A stretch of DNA of 6,325 nt, taken from the NCBI GenBank assembly GCA_005788935.1, contig SYAK01000349.1:1-6325 (forward strand). The letters are read 5' to 3'. Positions 1-6,280 of this stretch are shown piece after piece; position 1 is the stretch's first letter, and the number at the start of each line of letters is the position of its first letter. The notes beneath the pieces were generated by a model that did no database searches, was not told the origin of the DNA, and worked only from the letters and a program-made list of their open reading frames with translations. The stretch is from Pseudomonadota bacterium. Lineage in GTDB: Bacteria > Myxococcota > UBA9042 > PHBI01. The position numbers and the translations under genes are program-made.

Positions 1-204
1 CTCGCGGAGCTGCGCGAGGGGCTCGTCGCGGGCTGGACGCATGGCGCGCTCCCCGGAATCGGTCGGACACCGATCGAGGCCACGCGCGACGCCTGGGGTC
101 TTCGCGATCTCGAGGCTCACCTCGCGCGACTGACCGAATCCTGGCCGCTCGGCCAGGCCGAGGGCGCCGAGCTCGGCACGCGTCTGCGGGCGCTGCTCGT
201 CTGA
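1..204 (+). CDS. C-terminal fragment of an unrecognised protein
   Basis: The frame is open from the first base and ends at TGA 202-204, giving the last 67 residues of a protein whose start lies outside the window. The visible part is rich in Leu, Ala, Glu and Arg. It includes a Gly/Pro turn segment (HGALPGIGRTPIEATRDAWG, about residues 14-33 of the fragment) followed by an amphipathic helix-like stretch (LRDLEAHLARLTESW). Codon use, with G/C at nearly all third positions, matches the neighbouring genes and supports real coding. I do not recognise the family and assign no function. The gene converges on the minus-strand unit, with only 7 bases between the two stop codons. Confidence 0.6.
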   Translation, partial: LAELREGLVAGWTHGALPGIGRTPIEATRDAWGLRDLEAHLARLTESWPLGQAEGAELGTRLRALLV

Positions 205-211
205 CGCAGAC

Positions 212-469
212 TCAGCCGTCGAACTCGAAATACTTGCAGAACATGAACTCGCCGTCGTCCTCGACGGCGTTTTCGCTGTGGCGGAGGCGCGCGTTCGGGT
301 AGCCGAGCGAGCAGGCGCCTGTCGTGACCGCGACGTGAGCACAGTCCCCGCACCGGTACACCAGCCCGAACTGCAGCACTTCCTCGCGGAATTGCGCGTT
401 GCGCGCCCGGATGGCCTCGCGCGAGGGCCGCTCGCCACCACGCCCAATCTCGACTTTCTCGTCGCTCAC
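212..469 (-). CDS. Small four-cysteine protein, unknown function
   Basis: An 85-residue soluble protein with no signal peptide or membrane segment. The N-terminal third is charged (Lys, Glu, Arg). The rest carries four cysteines at 40, 43, 53 and 78: a CxxC knuckle (YRCGDCAHV), an ACSLGYPN segment and a C-terminal FCKYFEFDG. That spacing suits one zinc or iron-sulfur site, with His45 as a possible extra ligand; this is inferred from the pattern and no family is assigned. The start is GTG (467-469), chosen because AGGAGGG sits six bases upstream and because it overlaps the upstream gene's TGA as GTGA, which implies translational coupling. The protein ends right after the last cysteine motif, so the fold appears complete. 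It probably forms an operon with the exported protein encoded upstream. Confidence 0.8.
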   Translation of the reverse strand: MSDEKVEIGRGGERPSREAIRARNAQFREEVLQFGLVYRCGDCAHVAVTTGACSLGYPNARLRHSENAVEDDGEFMFCKYFEFDG

Positions 470-1257
470 AGCCGTCCCTCCTGCCGAAGCCAGGCCTCCT
501 GCTCGTCGACTGTCGTGACGAAGGCCCTCGCCCGCGCGTGCAGCGCCCGGGCGTCTTCACGCTGGCCACGCCGAAGCGCCAGCTCGGTCAGCGCGAAGGC
601 CGCGGTGAAATCGTCTGCTTCGAGCCCGCGCGTCAAGTCCTCGAGCGCGTCAGGTGTCATCGCCGCTCCGGGCCCGAAGCGTCCCCCGAAGAGTCCGACG
701 ATGGCGGCCGACGCACGAAGGGATGCCGCGTCCGGTCCGGTCACCTGACGCGCCGCGCGCAGCACCGCCGCGACGTCCCCCGCCCGGCAGGCCGCGAGCG
801 CGAGCCCCGCCATCAGGCCGGGCGTCAACTCGAAGCCGTCGCGCCCCACGCGCAGCGCCCCGTTCGGGACGAGGACCTCGGCCGCGAGGAAACGCTCGGC
901 GCGCTTCGCCTCGAAGCCCGTCTCCCCGTCGGGCTCCGTCCGGAAGGCGCGCGCGGCCTCTCCGAGCAGGGCTTCGCGTTGCCGCATGAAGCGCTTGAGC
1001 GCCCCAGCGGCGCGTCTCGGATCTCGCCCTGCGGCGTCGAGGGCACGGAAGGCCGCCGCGAAATCGCGCTGTTTGCGCAAGGGATGCCCTTCTTCAGGCA
1101 CGCCACGCATCAGCTCGCACGCCGAAACCCCGAGCCGCTCGTCGGCCCGCGCCCGCCGCCCGTCGCCGAACGCCGTCAGCCCCGAGACAAGCAGCGCGAT
1201 CAGAACGAGCCCTCGACGGCCGCTCCCCCCTTGCCACGCGGCCCGCCGCCGTTGCAC
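466..1257 (-). CDS. Exported, mainly helical protein of unknown function
   Basis: Read from GTG at 1257-1255 this gives 263 residues. The N-terminus looks like a Sec signal peptide: a basic region (QRRR, then GRRG at 13-16), a hydrophobic core at 17-30 (LVLIALLVSGLTAF) and a likely cleavage after ARA at 36-38. There is no lipobox cysteine. The mature part is Ala/Arg/Leu-rich and probably all helical. Segments near 150-173 (LALAACRAGDVAAVLRAARQ) and 220-246 (FALTELALRRGQREDARALH) have the small-residue spacing of TPR-like helical hairpins, but no clear repeat consensus, so this is only a suggestion. The start is uncertain: GAGG directly abuts the GTG. An in-frame ATG at 1338-1336 would add 27 residues and overlap the divergent gene's start codon; it was not preferred because it would bury the signal peptide. 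Its stop overlaps the next gene's start (GTGA). I do not recognise the family. Confidence 0.75.
   Translation of the reverse strand: MQRRRAAWQGGSGRRGLVLIALLVSGLTAFGDGRRARADERLGVSACELMRGVPEEGHPLRKQRDFAAAFRALDAAGRDPRRAAGALKRFMRQREALLGEAARAFRTEPDGETGFEAKRAERFLAAEVLVPNGALRVGRDGFELTPGLMAGLALAACRAGDVAAVLRAARQVTGPDAASLRASAAIVGLFGGRFGPGAAMTPDALEDLTRGLEADDFTAAFALTELALRRGQREDARALHARARAFVTTVDEQEAWLRQEGRL
476..482 (-). promoter_or_regulatory. Ribosome binding site of the four-cysteine protein gene
   Basis: On the minus strand this reads AGGAGGG, close to the ideal Shine-Dalgarno sequence, six bases before the GTG at 469-467. It lies inside the 3' end of the upstream gene and decides the GTG start of the 85-residue protein. 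Confidence 0.65.
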
Positions 1258-1336
1258 CCTCGGAGGGTGGCCGCGCGAGAGCGTCGCCGTGCCCGCTGTC
1301 GGGAATGTCGCGTCACCGCAAAGGGCTCCGCGTCCC
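1258..1336. promoter_or_regulatory. Divergent intergenic region
   Basis: These 79 bases separate the start codons of two divergent genes for exported proteins and should hold promoters for both directions. I see no convincing -35/-10 pair on either strand and no strong operator-like inverted repeat. An AAAGGG at 1320-1325 lies 11 bases before the ATG at 1337 and could act as a loosely spaced ribosome binding site. The functional assignment rests on gene orientation, not on a recognised motif. Confidence 0.35.
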
Positions 1337-2095
1337 ATGCCGCCCACTCTCATCCGTGTCCTCGCGCTCGGGCTCCTCATCGGGCTCTCCTCTCCCGCTG
1401 TCGCGGGCGACGACGACTATGTCCGCTGGTCGCTGACCCCGCCATCTCCGGGCCCATGGCAACTGCTGCGTTATGAAATCACGCGCCGACCCCCGGCGAC
1501 AACCGCTGTTCACCGTCGCCGCCTTCCCACGGCGGGCGACACGGATCACGCCCTCGGTCTCCTGACCCCGGGCGAGGCGGACGCCTTCTTCGCGGCCGTG
1601 CGGTCCCTCGATCCCCGCTCGCTGCCGTCCGACCCCGGCCTCGCCCCGCCCACGGGACCCGCCACCGCTGCGCCAGCAGTCCGGCCCGCGCCCGAGACAG
1701 CCCCGCATTCCCCTGTCTTCACGTGCCACATGCTGCTCGACGGCCAGCTGCACGCCTTCACCGTCCGCGAACCGGCTGCCCACGCCAACCCGGCCATCCG
1801 CAGCCTCTTCGACCGCGTCGTCGCGCTCGTCGAGGCCCACGCCGGCGAGCTGCCGTTTCGCAACATCTTCGCGCCCGTCTCCGAGCGCGGCTGGATCAAC
1901 GTCGAGTCCGTGCCAGCCGCCCGCGTCGCCATCGACGGCCTCGACACGAAGCTCACGACGCCGCTCTACGGCTACGAATTGCGGTCTGGCACGCGTGTCG
2001 TCACGCTGACGAGCCTCGACGGCCGCCTGAACCGCACCTACACGCCACGCATCGCGCCGCGCGGCACCACCACGCTGCGTGTCGACCTCCGCTGA
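1337..2095 (+). CDS. Exported PEGA-domain protein
   Basis: A 252-residue protein. Residues 1-23 form a Sec signal peptide (hydrophobic core LIRVLALGLLIGL, likely cleavage after AVA) and the mature protein begins GDDDYVRW. Residues 24-95 are unassigned, about 96-126 form a Pro/Ala-rich linker, and 127-175 form a second unassigned segment with one cysteine (Cys130). Residues 185-252 match the PEGA pattern: GWINVESVPAARVAIDG, then TTPLYGYELRSGTRVVTLTS, then a terminal RGTTTLRVDL strand. PEGA is a small beta-rich module common on exported bacterial proteins and thought to act in envelope binding; the role here is unknown. The ATG at 1337 was chosen because it places the signal peptide at the N-terminus; the frame is open much further upstream but that part lacks protein-like composition. 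The antiporter gene follows after 16 bases, so the two are probably co-transcribed. Confidence 0.82.
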   Translation: MPPTLIRVLALGLLIGLSSPAVAGDDDYVRWSLTPPSPGPWQLLRYEITRRPPATTAVHRRRLPTAGDTDHALGLLTPGEADAFFAAVRSLDPRSLPSDPGLAPPTGPATAAPAVRPAPETAPHSPVFTCHMLLDGQLHAFTVREPAAHANPAIRSLFDRVVALVEAHAGELPFRNIFAPVSERGWINVESVPAARVAIDGLDTKLTTPLYGYELRSGTRVVTLTSLDGRLNRTYTPRIAPRGTTTLRVDLR

Positions 2096-2101
2096 CCCCC
2101 C

Positions 2102-2105
2102 GAGG
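2102..2105 (+). promoter_or_regulatory. Ribosome binding site of the nhaC-type gene
   Basis: GAGG lies six bases before the ATG at 2112-2114, in the 16-base gap after the PEGA gene's stop. It supports this ATG over an in-frame GTG at 2079, which lies inside the PEGA coding region. Confidence 0.55.
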
Positions 2106-2111
2106 CCCGCC

Positions 2112-3764
2112 ATGTCCGACTCGATTCCCCTGACACGCGGTCGCCTCGCCCTGCGCCTCGTCGTGGCTCTGACCGCGGCAGGCCTCGCTTGGGGCGCTCT
2201 GGCTCTCGCCGCGCCCGCGACCCCGCCAGCCCCGGGTCCGACCTCACTCATCCCGGCCTTCCTTGTCATCGCGCTCGCGCTCGCCCTGCGCGCGGTCCTC
2301 GTCGCGCTCTCGGCCGCCGTTCTCAGCGGCGCCATCCTCGCGGCCGGCACCGACGTCGTCCCAGCGCTCCGCGACACCATCGTGGGGCCCGCCGTCACGA
2401 ACGGTGACAATCTGCTCGTCATCGGCTTCGCCCTCGCCCTCGTGGCGACGGTCCGGTTGCTCACGGTGACGGGAGGGCTCGCGGCGCTCATGCGCCCGTT
2501 TTCGCGTCTCGCCGGGTCGCGCCGCGGCTCGCAGGCGGCCGCGGGCCTGATGGGCGGGGCCATCTTCTTCGACGACTACGCCAACGCGCTCGTCGTCGGC
2601 GCGGCGGCCCGCCCGTTGACGGATCGGCAGCGCGTCTCGCGCGAGAAGCTCGCCTGGATCGTGGACGCCACCGCCGCGCCCGTCGCGGGCCTCGTCCCGG
2701 TCTCAACCTGGGTCGCTTATGAGATCAAGCTCCTCGGGGACTCCGGTGCGGACTTCTCCGCCATCGCCCCGGACGGCTTCGGGCTTCTTCTCGCCTCACT
2801 GCCATACCGCTTCTACTGCCTGTTCACGCTCGTCTTTCTCGCCTTCGTCATCGCGAGCGGCCGCGATTTCGGACCGATGCTGCGGGCCGAGCGCCGAGCC
2901 TTCGAGACCGGACGCCTGACGTCCGGGCCTTCACACACCCCCGCCACGGCGTCATCCCCCGGCCTGCCGCCCGGGACCCGCTGGGGCGGCGGCCTCGCCC
3001 TCGTCGCGATCCTCATCGTCGTCGCGGGTGCCATCGGCAGCGCCGTCGACCTCTTCGACGACGCGCTCCTCGCCCTCATGCAGGCCTCCCTCGTCAGCCT
3101 CGGCCTGACCATCTTCGGGGTCTTTGCGGGCCGCCTCCTCAGCGCGCGCACCCTCGGGAGCGAGCTGTTGAAGGCGCTCGGGCACATCCTGCCGCTCGTC
3201 GCGATCCTCGCGCTCGCCTTCTCGCTGCGCAACGCCGCCGATGCGCTCGGGGCCGGCACCTACCTCGCCAGCCTCGCCCGCGACGTGCCCGTCGGTCTCC
3301 TGCCGCTCGCTGGCTTCCTCGTCGCGGCGGCCATCGCGTTCTCCACGGGCACGAGCTGGGGGACCATGAGCATCCTCATCCCGCTGGCGCTCCCGCTCGC
3401 GGTGACGCTCACCGCAGGTCACCCCGACGCACCGCTGCTCGTGATGCTCGTGGCCGCCTCGGTCCTCGATGGCGCGATCTTCGGCGACCACTGCGCGCTC
3501 ATCTCGGACACGACCATCATGTCGGCGGTCGCGAGCGACTGCCCGGTCGTGGATCACTTTCAAACGCAAATGCCGTATACTGTTCCGCCCATGCTGGCTG
3601 CGGGCCTCTGCGGCTATGGGCTGCTCGGGCTCGCCCCTGGCGTGCCATGGTTCGCGGCCTTCGGGCTCGGGCTGCTGCTCTGCTTCGCGGCGATTCGCCT
3701 GCTCGGGCAACGTGCCGATTTGCCCGCAGGCCTTCCGACGCTCGACAAGCGCCCTCAGCGTTGA
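2112..3764 (+). CDS. nhaC: NhaC-family Na+/H+ antiporter
   Basis: A 550-residue polytopic inner-membrane protein with roughly 11-13 hydrophobic segments (for example about 12-34, 47-79, 99-118, 222-249, 293-312, 356-372, 396-412, 490-508, 512-531). Family motifs are clear: FFDDYANALVVG at 152-163, an REKLAWIVDATAAPVAGLVP stretch at 177-196, STGTSWGTMSILIP at 411-424, and GDHCALISDTTIMSAVASDC at 458-477 followed by DHFQTQMPYT at 481-490. Members exchange cytoplasmic Na+ for external protons for pH and sodium homeostasis; some relatives carry organic acids, so the exact substrate is not fixed by sequence. The acidic pair D154/D155 and G458-D459-H460 are plausible ion-path residues by conservation. 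A hydrophilic Ser/Thr/Pro-rich loop at about 258-290 separates the two halves. The gene sits 16 bases after the PEGA gene. The codons for 482-490 are unusually A/T-ending. Confidence 0.92.
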   Translation: MSDSIPLTRGRLALRLVVALTAAGLAWGALALAAPATPPAPGPTSLIPAFLVIALALALRAVLVALSAAVLSGAILAAGTDVVPALRDTIVGPAVTNGDNLLVIGFALALVATVRLLTVTGGLAALMRPFSRLAGSRRGSQAAAGLMGGAIFFDDYANALVVGAAARPLTDRQRVSREKLAWIVDATAAPVAGLVPVSTWVAYEIKLLGDSGADFSAIAPDGFGLLLASLPYRFYCLFTLVFLAFVIASGRDFGPMLRAERRAFETGRLTSGPSHTPATASSPGLPPGTRWGGGLALVAILIVVAGAIGSAVDLFDDALLALMQASLVSLGLTIFGVFAGRLLSARTLGSELLKALGHILPLVAILALAFSLRNAADALGAGTYLASLARDVPVGLLPLAGFLVAAAIAFSTGTSWGTMSILIPLALPLAVTLTAGHPDAPLLVMLVAASVLDGAIFGDHCALISDTTIMSAVASDCPVVDHFQTQMPYTVPPMLAAGLCGYGLLGLAPGVPWFAAFGLGLLLCFAAIRLLGQRADLPAGLPTLDKRPQR

Positions 3765-3769
3765 GTTTC

Positions 3770-3798
3770 TTGACAGGTCGTGCAACACACCCTCGGAA
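3770..3798 (+). promoter_or_regulatory. Possible promoter upstream of sspB
   Basis: The 73-base gap between the antiporter stop and sspB begins with a perfect sigma-70 -35 hexamer, TTGACA at 3770-3775. With a 17-base spacer the -10 position reads TCGGAA (3793-3798), a poor match, so the call rests almost wholly on the -35. If real, it would let sspB-mutL-miaA be transcribed independently of the antiporter. No stem-loop with a T-run was seen in the gap. Confidence 0.3.
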
Positions 3799-3837
3799 AC
3801 GCGCCACGCGCGCCCCAAACCGCCACGCCGAGGGCCC

Positions 3838-4425
3838 ATGACCCGCGATTCCAACGCCCACGAGAAGCGCGACCGCCTGCGCGCGATGCTCGATCAGGGC
3901 CTCGTGATGATCCACCTCGACCCCCGCCTGCCCGGGGTCGTCGTTCCGGCCGGCTTCCGCGGTCAGCCCGTCCTGCGCTTGAACCTCGCCTGGGGCTTCA
4001 ACCTGCCAGCTCTCGACATCGGCGACGACGGCGTCTACGCGATCTTGTCGTTCAACCGGCAAAACGTCGCCTGCACGCTGCCCTGGCCGAGCGTCTTCGC
4101 GATGACCTGGCCCGACCAGGACCACGAGGGCGCGATTTGGGAAGACGACGTCCCGCGCGAGCTCCGCTCCACGATGGGTGAGCCGCCTCCGCGGCCGCGT
4201 CCTGTCGTGGCGCTGCCGACGCCCGCACCCGCCTCGAAGCCCGAGGTCGCACCCGTCCCGTCCGACGACGAGCCGCGCCTGCCGCCACTCTTCATCGTCC
4301 ACGAAGGCGGGCGTGGCAAGCGCCCCCTGACCACGCCGGGCCCGACCGAGGACGCCCCCGCGGCCTCCGACGCCGTGACCGAGGCGCCGCCCGCCCGCCC
4401 GCGGCTGCGCCTCGTCAAGGGTTGA
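3838..4425 (+). CDS. sspB: SspB-family ClpXP specificity-enhancing adaptor
   Basis: A 195-residue cytoplasmic protein. SspB binds ssrA-tagged and other substrates and tethers them to the ClpX unfoldase, speeding degradation by ClpXP. The globular domain spans about 9-107: KRDRLRAMLDQGLVMIHLD, then PRLPGVVVPAGFRGQPVLRL, which lines up with the LPGVxVP...G..VLN region of E. coli SspB, then a SFNRQNVACTLPWPSVFAM strand pair (71-89) matching the E. coli FGGIPRQVSVPLAAVLAI region. A Pro/Ala/acidic linker covers about 113-186. The last residues, RPRLRLVKG (187-195), match the ClpX-binding XB tail of E. coli SspB (RPALRVVK). Domain, linker and tail are all present and in order, so the protein looks intact and ClpX-competent. 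The start is the ATG at 3838, with GAGGG only three bases upstream. mutL follows after 10 bases, so co-transcription is likely. Confidence 0.87.
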   Translation: MTRDSNAHEKRDRLRAMLDQGLVMIHLDPRLPGVVVPAGFRGQPVLRLNLAWGFNLPALDIGDDGVYAILSFNRQNVACTLPWPSVFAMTWPDQDHEGAIWEDDVPRELRSTMGEPPPRPRPVVALPTPAPASKPEVAPVPSDDEPRLPPLFIVHEGGRGKRPLTTPGPTEDAPAASDAVTEAPPARPRLRLVKG

Positions 4426-4435
4426 ACCACCCGCC

Positions 4436-6280
4436 ATGACAGGTCCCGCGCGCCGCGTCGCGCTGCTGCCCGACGACGTGGCCAACCAGATCGCGGCTGG
4501 CGAGGTCGTCGAGCGGCCCGCGTCGGTCGTGAAGGAGCTCGTCGAGAACGCGCTCGACGCCGGCGCATCGCGCATCGACGTCGAGTTGCTCGAGGCCGGT
4601 CGCGGACTCATCCGGGTGGTGGATGACGGCAGCGGCATGGCCTCCGACGATGCGGCCCTCGCGGTCCTGCGCCACGCGACGAGCAAGCTGAGCCATGCGG
4701 ACGACCTTCTCGCCATCGAGACTCTCGGCTTCCGGGGCGAGGCTCTCCCGTCCATGGCCTCCGTCTCGCGCTTCACGCTCGTCACGCGCCGCGCTGAGGA
4801 CGCTGCCGCCACCCGCGTCGACATCTCGGGCGGGGCCCCGCCCGAGCTCCGGGAATGCGCGGCCCCCGTCGGCACGCGCGTCGAGGTGGCCGATCTCTTC
4901 TACAACGTCCCGGCACGGCGCAAGTTCCTGAAGAGCGACGCGACCGAGAGCGCGCAGGTCACGCAGCTCCTGCAGGCCTTCGCCCTCGGCTATCCGCAGG
5001 TCCATTTCCGGCTCGCCCCCCTCGTCACCGCGAGTCGCCCCGCCGAGCGCCCCACGCTCGACCACCCCGCCGTGCCACAGCTGCGCGATCGGGCGGCGCA
5101 GGTCCTCGGGCGCGAGCTGCTTGGCCGTCTTCACGAGGTCGAGGGCGACCATGGCGGCGTGTCGCTGCTCGGCTTCGCGTCCTCACCCCAGGCCGCGAAA
5201 AGTCACGCCAACCTGTTGTATCTCTTTGTGAATGGACGCCGAATCCGCGATCGCGGACTCCACCATGCGGTCATCGCGGCCTATGGCGCCGACCTCCCCG
5301 CCGGCCGCTTCCCGCAGGCCGTGCTCTACCTGCACCTCCCGCCGTCCGAGGTCGACGTCAACGTCCACCCCGCGAAGGCCGAGGTCCGCTTCGCTCACCC
5401 GTCCCTCGTCCATCAGGTGGTCTTCACGGCCCTCCGCCGTACCCTCGAGCGCCGCCCCTGGCTCGCGGCGACCCCGCTGCCCCTCGACGGCCGCGCCCCG
5501 TCGCCGCAGGTACTGCCGCTCGCCGAGCCGCGTCCGCTGTCCCAACCGAGCGCGTTTCAGCCGAGTCTCCTACCGTGGGCCCGCCCGTTCCCTGCGCCCG
5601 ACAGTCGCTCGCCAGCCGCGTCCTTGCCGCTCCCTGACGCCCCGCCAGGCCCCGTCCGCCAACAGGTTCAGCACCTCGCGGCGCCATGGGTCGCGGTCCC
5701 TGCGCGCGCACCGGTCCCGTCAGCGCCTGTCTCCGCGCCCGCGCCGAGCCCTTCCGACGCGCCGCCGAGGCTCGTGGGCGCCCTCGCGACCGGACATCAG
5801 CTGCTCGAGCTGCCCGACGGTCTCGCCATCGTCGACCCGGTCGCGGTTGGGCGCGACCTGATACGCGCGACGCTTGCAGCGGCGGCCGCCCGGGACGCCG
5901 TGCCATCCAAGCCGCTCGTCATGCCCGTCATGCTCGACGTGCCCGTCCGCGCCGCGCGCCTCCTGACGACGCATCTGGGTGACCTCGGGCGGCTTGGCCT
6001 GTGGATCGAGCCCTTCGGCGGTCAGGCTTTCCAGATCCTCGGCCTGCCAGCGCCGCTTGCCGGGCAGTCGGCGCGCGACCTCGCGCTCGCCGCCGTGACA
6101 CGCCTCGAGCGCAACCCCTCGTCCGAGCCGGCCGAGCTCATCGAGGCGCTCGCCCGAGCGACCCGACCCGAGGTCGCGGATCCAGTCACGGTTTACGTGC
6201 GCTGGCACGCCCTGCCGAGCGCGCTCCGGACACCCCACGCGGTCCGCATCGTGGCGCTCGACCGGGTGTTGCCGCCATGA
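4436..6280 (+). CDS. mutL: DNA mismatch repair protein MutL (endonuclease motif absent)
   Basis: A 614-residue protein that couples MutS mismatch recognition to downstream strand incision and excision. The GHKL ATPase domain (about 1-340) is complete: NQIAAGEVVERPASVVKELV at 17-36 with the expected catalytic Glu34 and Mg-binding Asn38, DDGSGM (63-68), HATSKL (80-85), GFRGEAL (98-104), GTRVEVADLFYNVPARRKFL (146-165), FVNGRRIRDRG (264-274) and PSEVDVNVHPAKAEVRF (303-319). Residues 341-444 form a Pro/Ala/Ser-rich linker. The C-terminal dimerisation domain (about 445-614) lacks the endonuclease DQHAxxE motif; the equivalent place reads LAIVDPVAVGRDL (463-475), and no ACKxAI- or CPHGRP-like metal motifs follow. 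E. coli MutL lacks the same motif and relies on MutH. A clamp-binding-like KPLVMP lies at 492-497. Start ATG 4436; only a distant AAGGG (4417-4421) precedes it. The stop overlaps the next gene's start (ATGA). Confidence 0.95.
   Translation: MTGPARRVALLPDDVANQIAAGEVVERPASVVKELVENALDAGASRIDVELLEAGRGLIRVVDDGSGMASDDAALAVLRHATSKLSHADDLLAIETLGFRGEALPSMASVSRFTLVTRRAEDAAATRVDISGGAPPELRECAAPVGTRVEVADLFYNVPARRKFLKSDATESAQVTQLLQAFALGYPQVHFRLAPLVTASRPAERPTLDHPAVPQLRDRAAQVLGRELLGRLHEVEGDHGGVSLLGFASSPQAAKSHANLLYLFVNGRRIRDRGLHHAVIAAYGADLPAGRFPQAVLYLHLPPSEVDVNVHPAKAEVRFAHPSLVHQVVFTALRRTLERRPWLAATPLPLDGRAPSPQVLPLAEPRPLSQPSAFQPSLLPWARPFPAPDSRSPAASLPLPDAPPGPVRQQVQHLAAPWVAVPARAPVPSAPVSAPAPSPSDAPPRLVGALATGHQLLELPDGLAIVDPVAVGRDLIRATLAAAAARDAVPSKPLVMPVMLDVPVRAARLLTTHLGDLGRLGLWIEPFGGQAFQILGLPAPLAGQSARDLALAAVTRLERNPSSEPAELIEALARATRPEVADPVTVYVRWHALPSALRTPHAVRIVALDRVLPP

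Noticed and set aside
199..211. Inverted repeat GTCTG-ACG-CAGAC spanning the convergent stop codons
   Set aside because: A 5-base stem with a 3-base loop and no T-run on either strand is too weak to call a terminator, although its position between convergent genes is suggestive.
538..1476. Long plus-strand open frame opposite the exported-protein gene
   Set aside because: Its product is Arg/Pro-rich without protein-like organisation, while the minus strand shows a signal peptide, a protein-like helical composition and the expected G/C third-position bias. It is a shadow frame of G+C-rich DNA.
3765..3837. Small gene or RNA in the nhaC-sspB gap
   Set aside because: The gap is 73 bases, with no stable stem-loop or coding frame with a ribosome binding site; only the TTGACA hexamer stands out.
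2952..3854. Minus-strand open frame rich in Glu and Arg opposite the antiporter
   Set aside because: The charged composition is the mirror of hydrophobic membrane-segment codons on the other strand; there is no independent coding evidence.
3517..4875. Long minus-strand open frame (about 450 codons) across the nhaC, sspB and mutL region
   Set aside because: It is antisense to three genes with clear family motifs, has low-complexity Arg/Ser/Ala composition and no recognisable domain.
5459..5770. Pro/Ala-rich stretch in mutL considered as a frameshift or repeat insertion
   Set aside because: MutL linkers are normally variable and proline-rich; the frame continues unbroken into a recognisable C-terminal domain and no direct repeat unit is seen.
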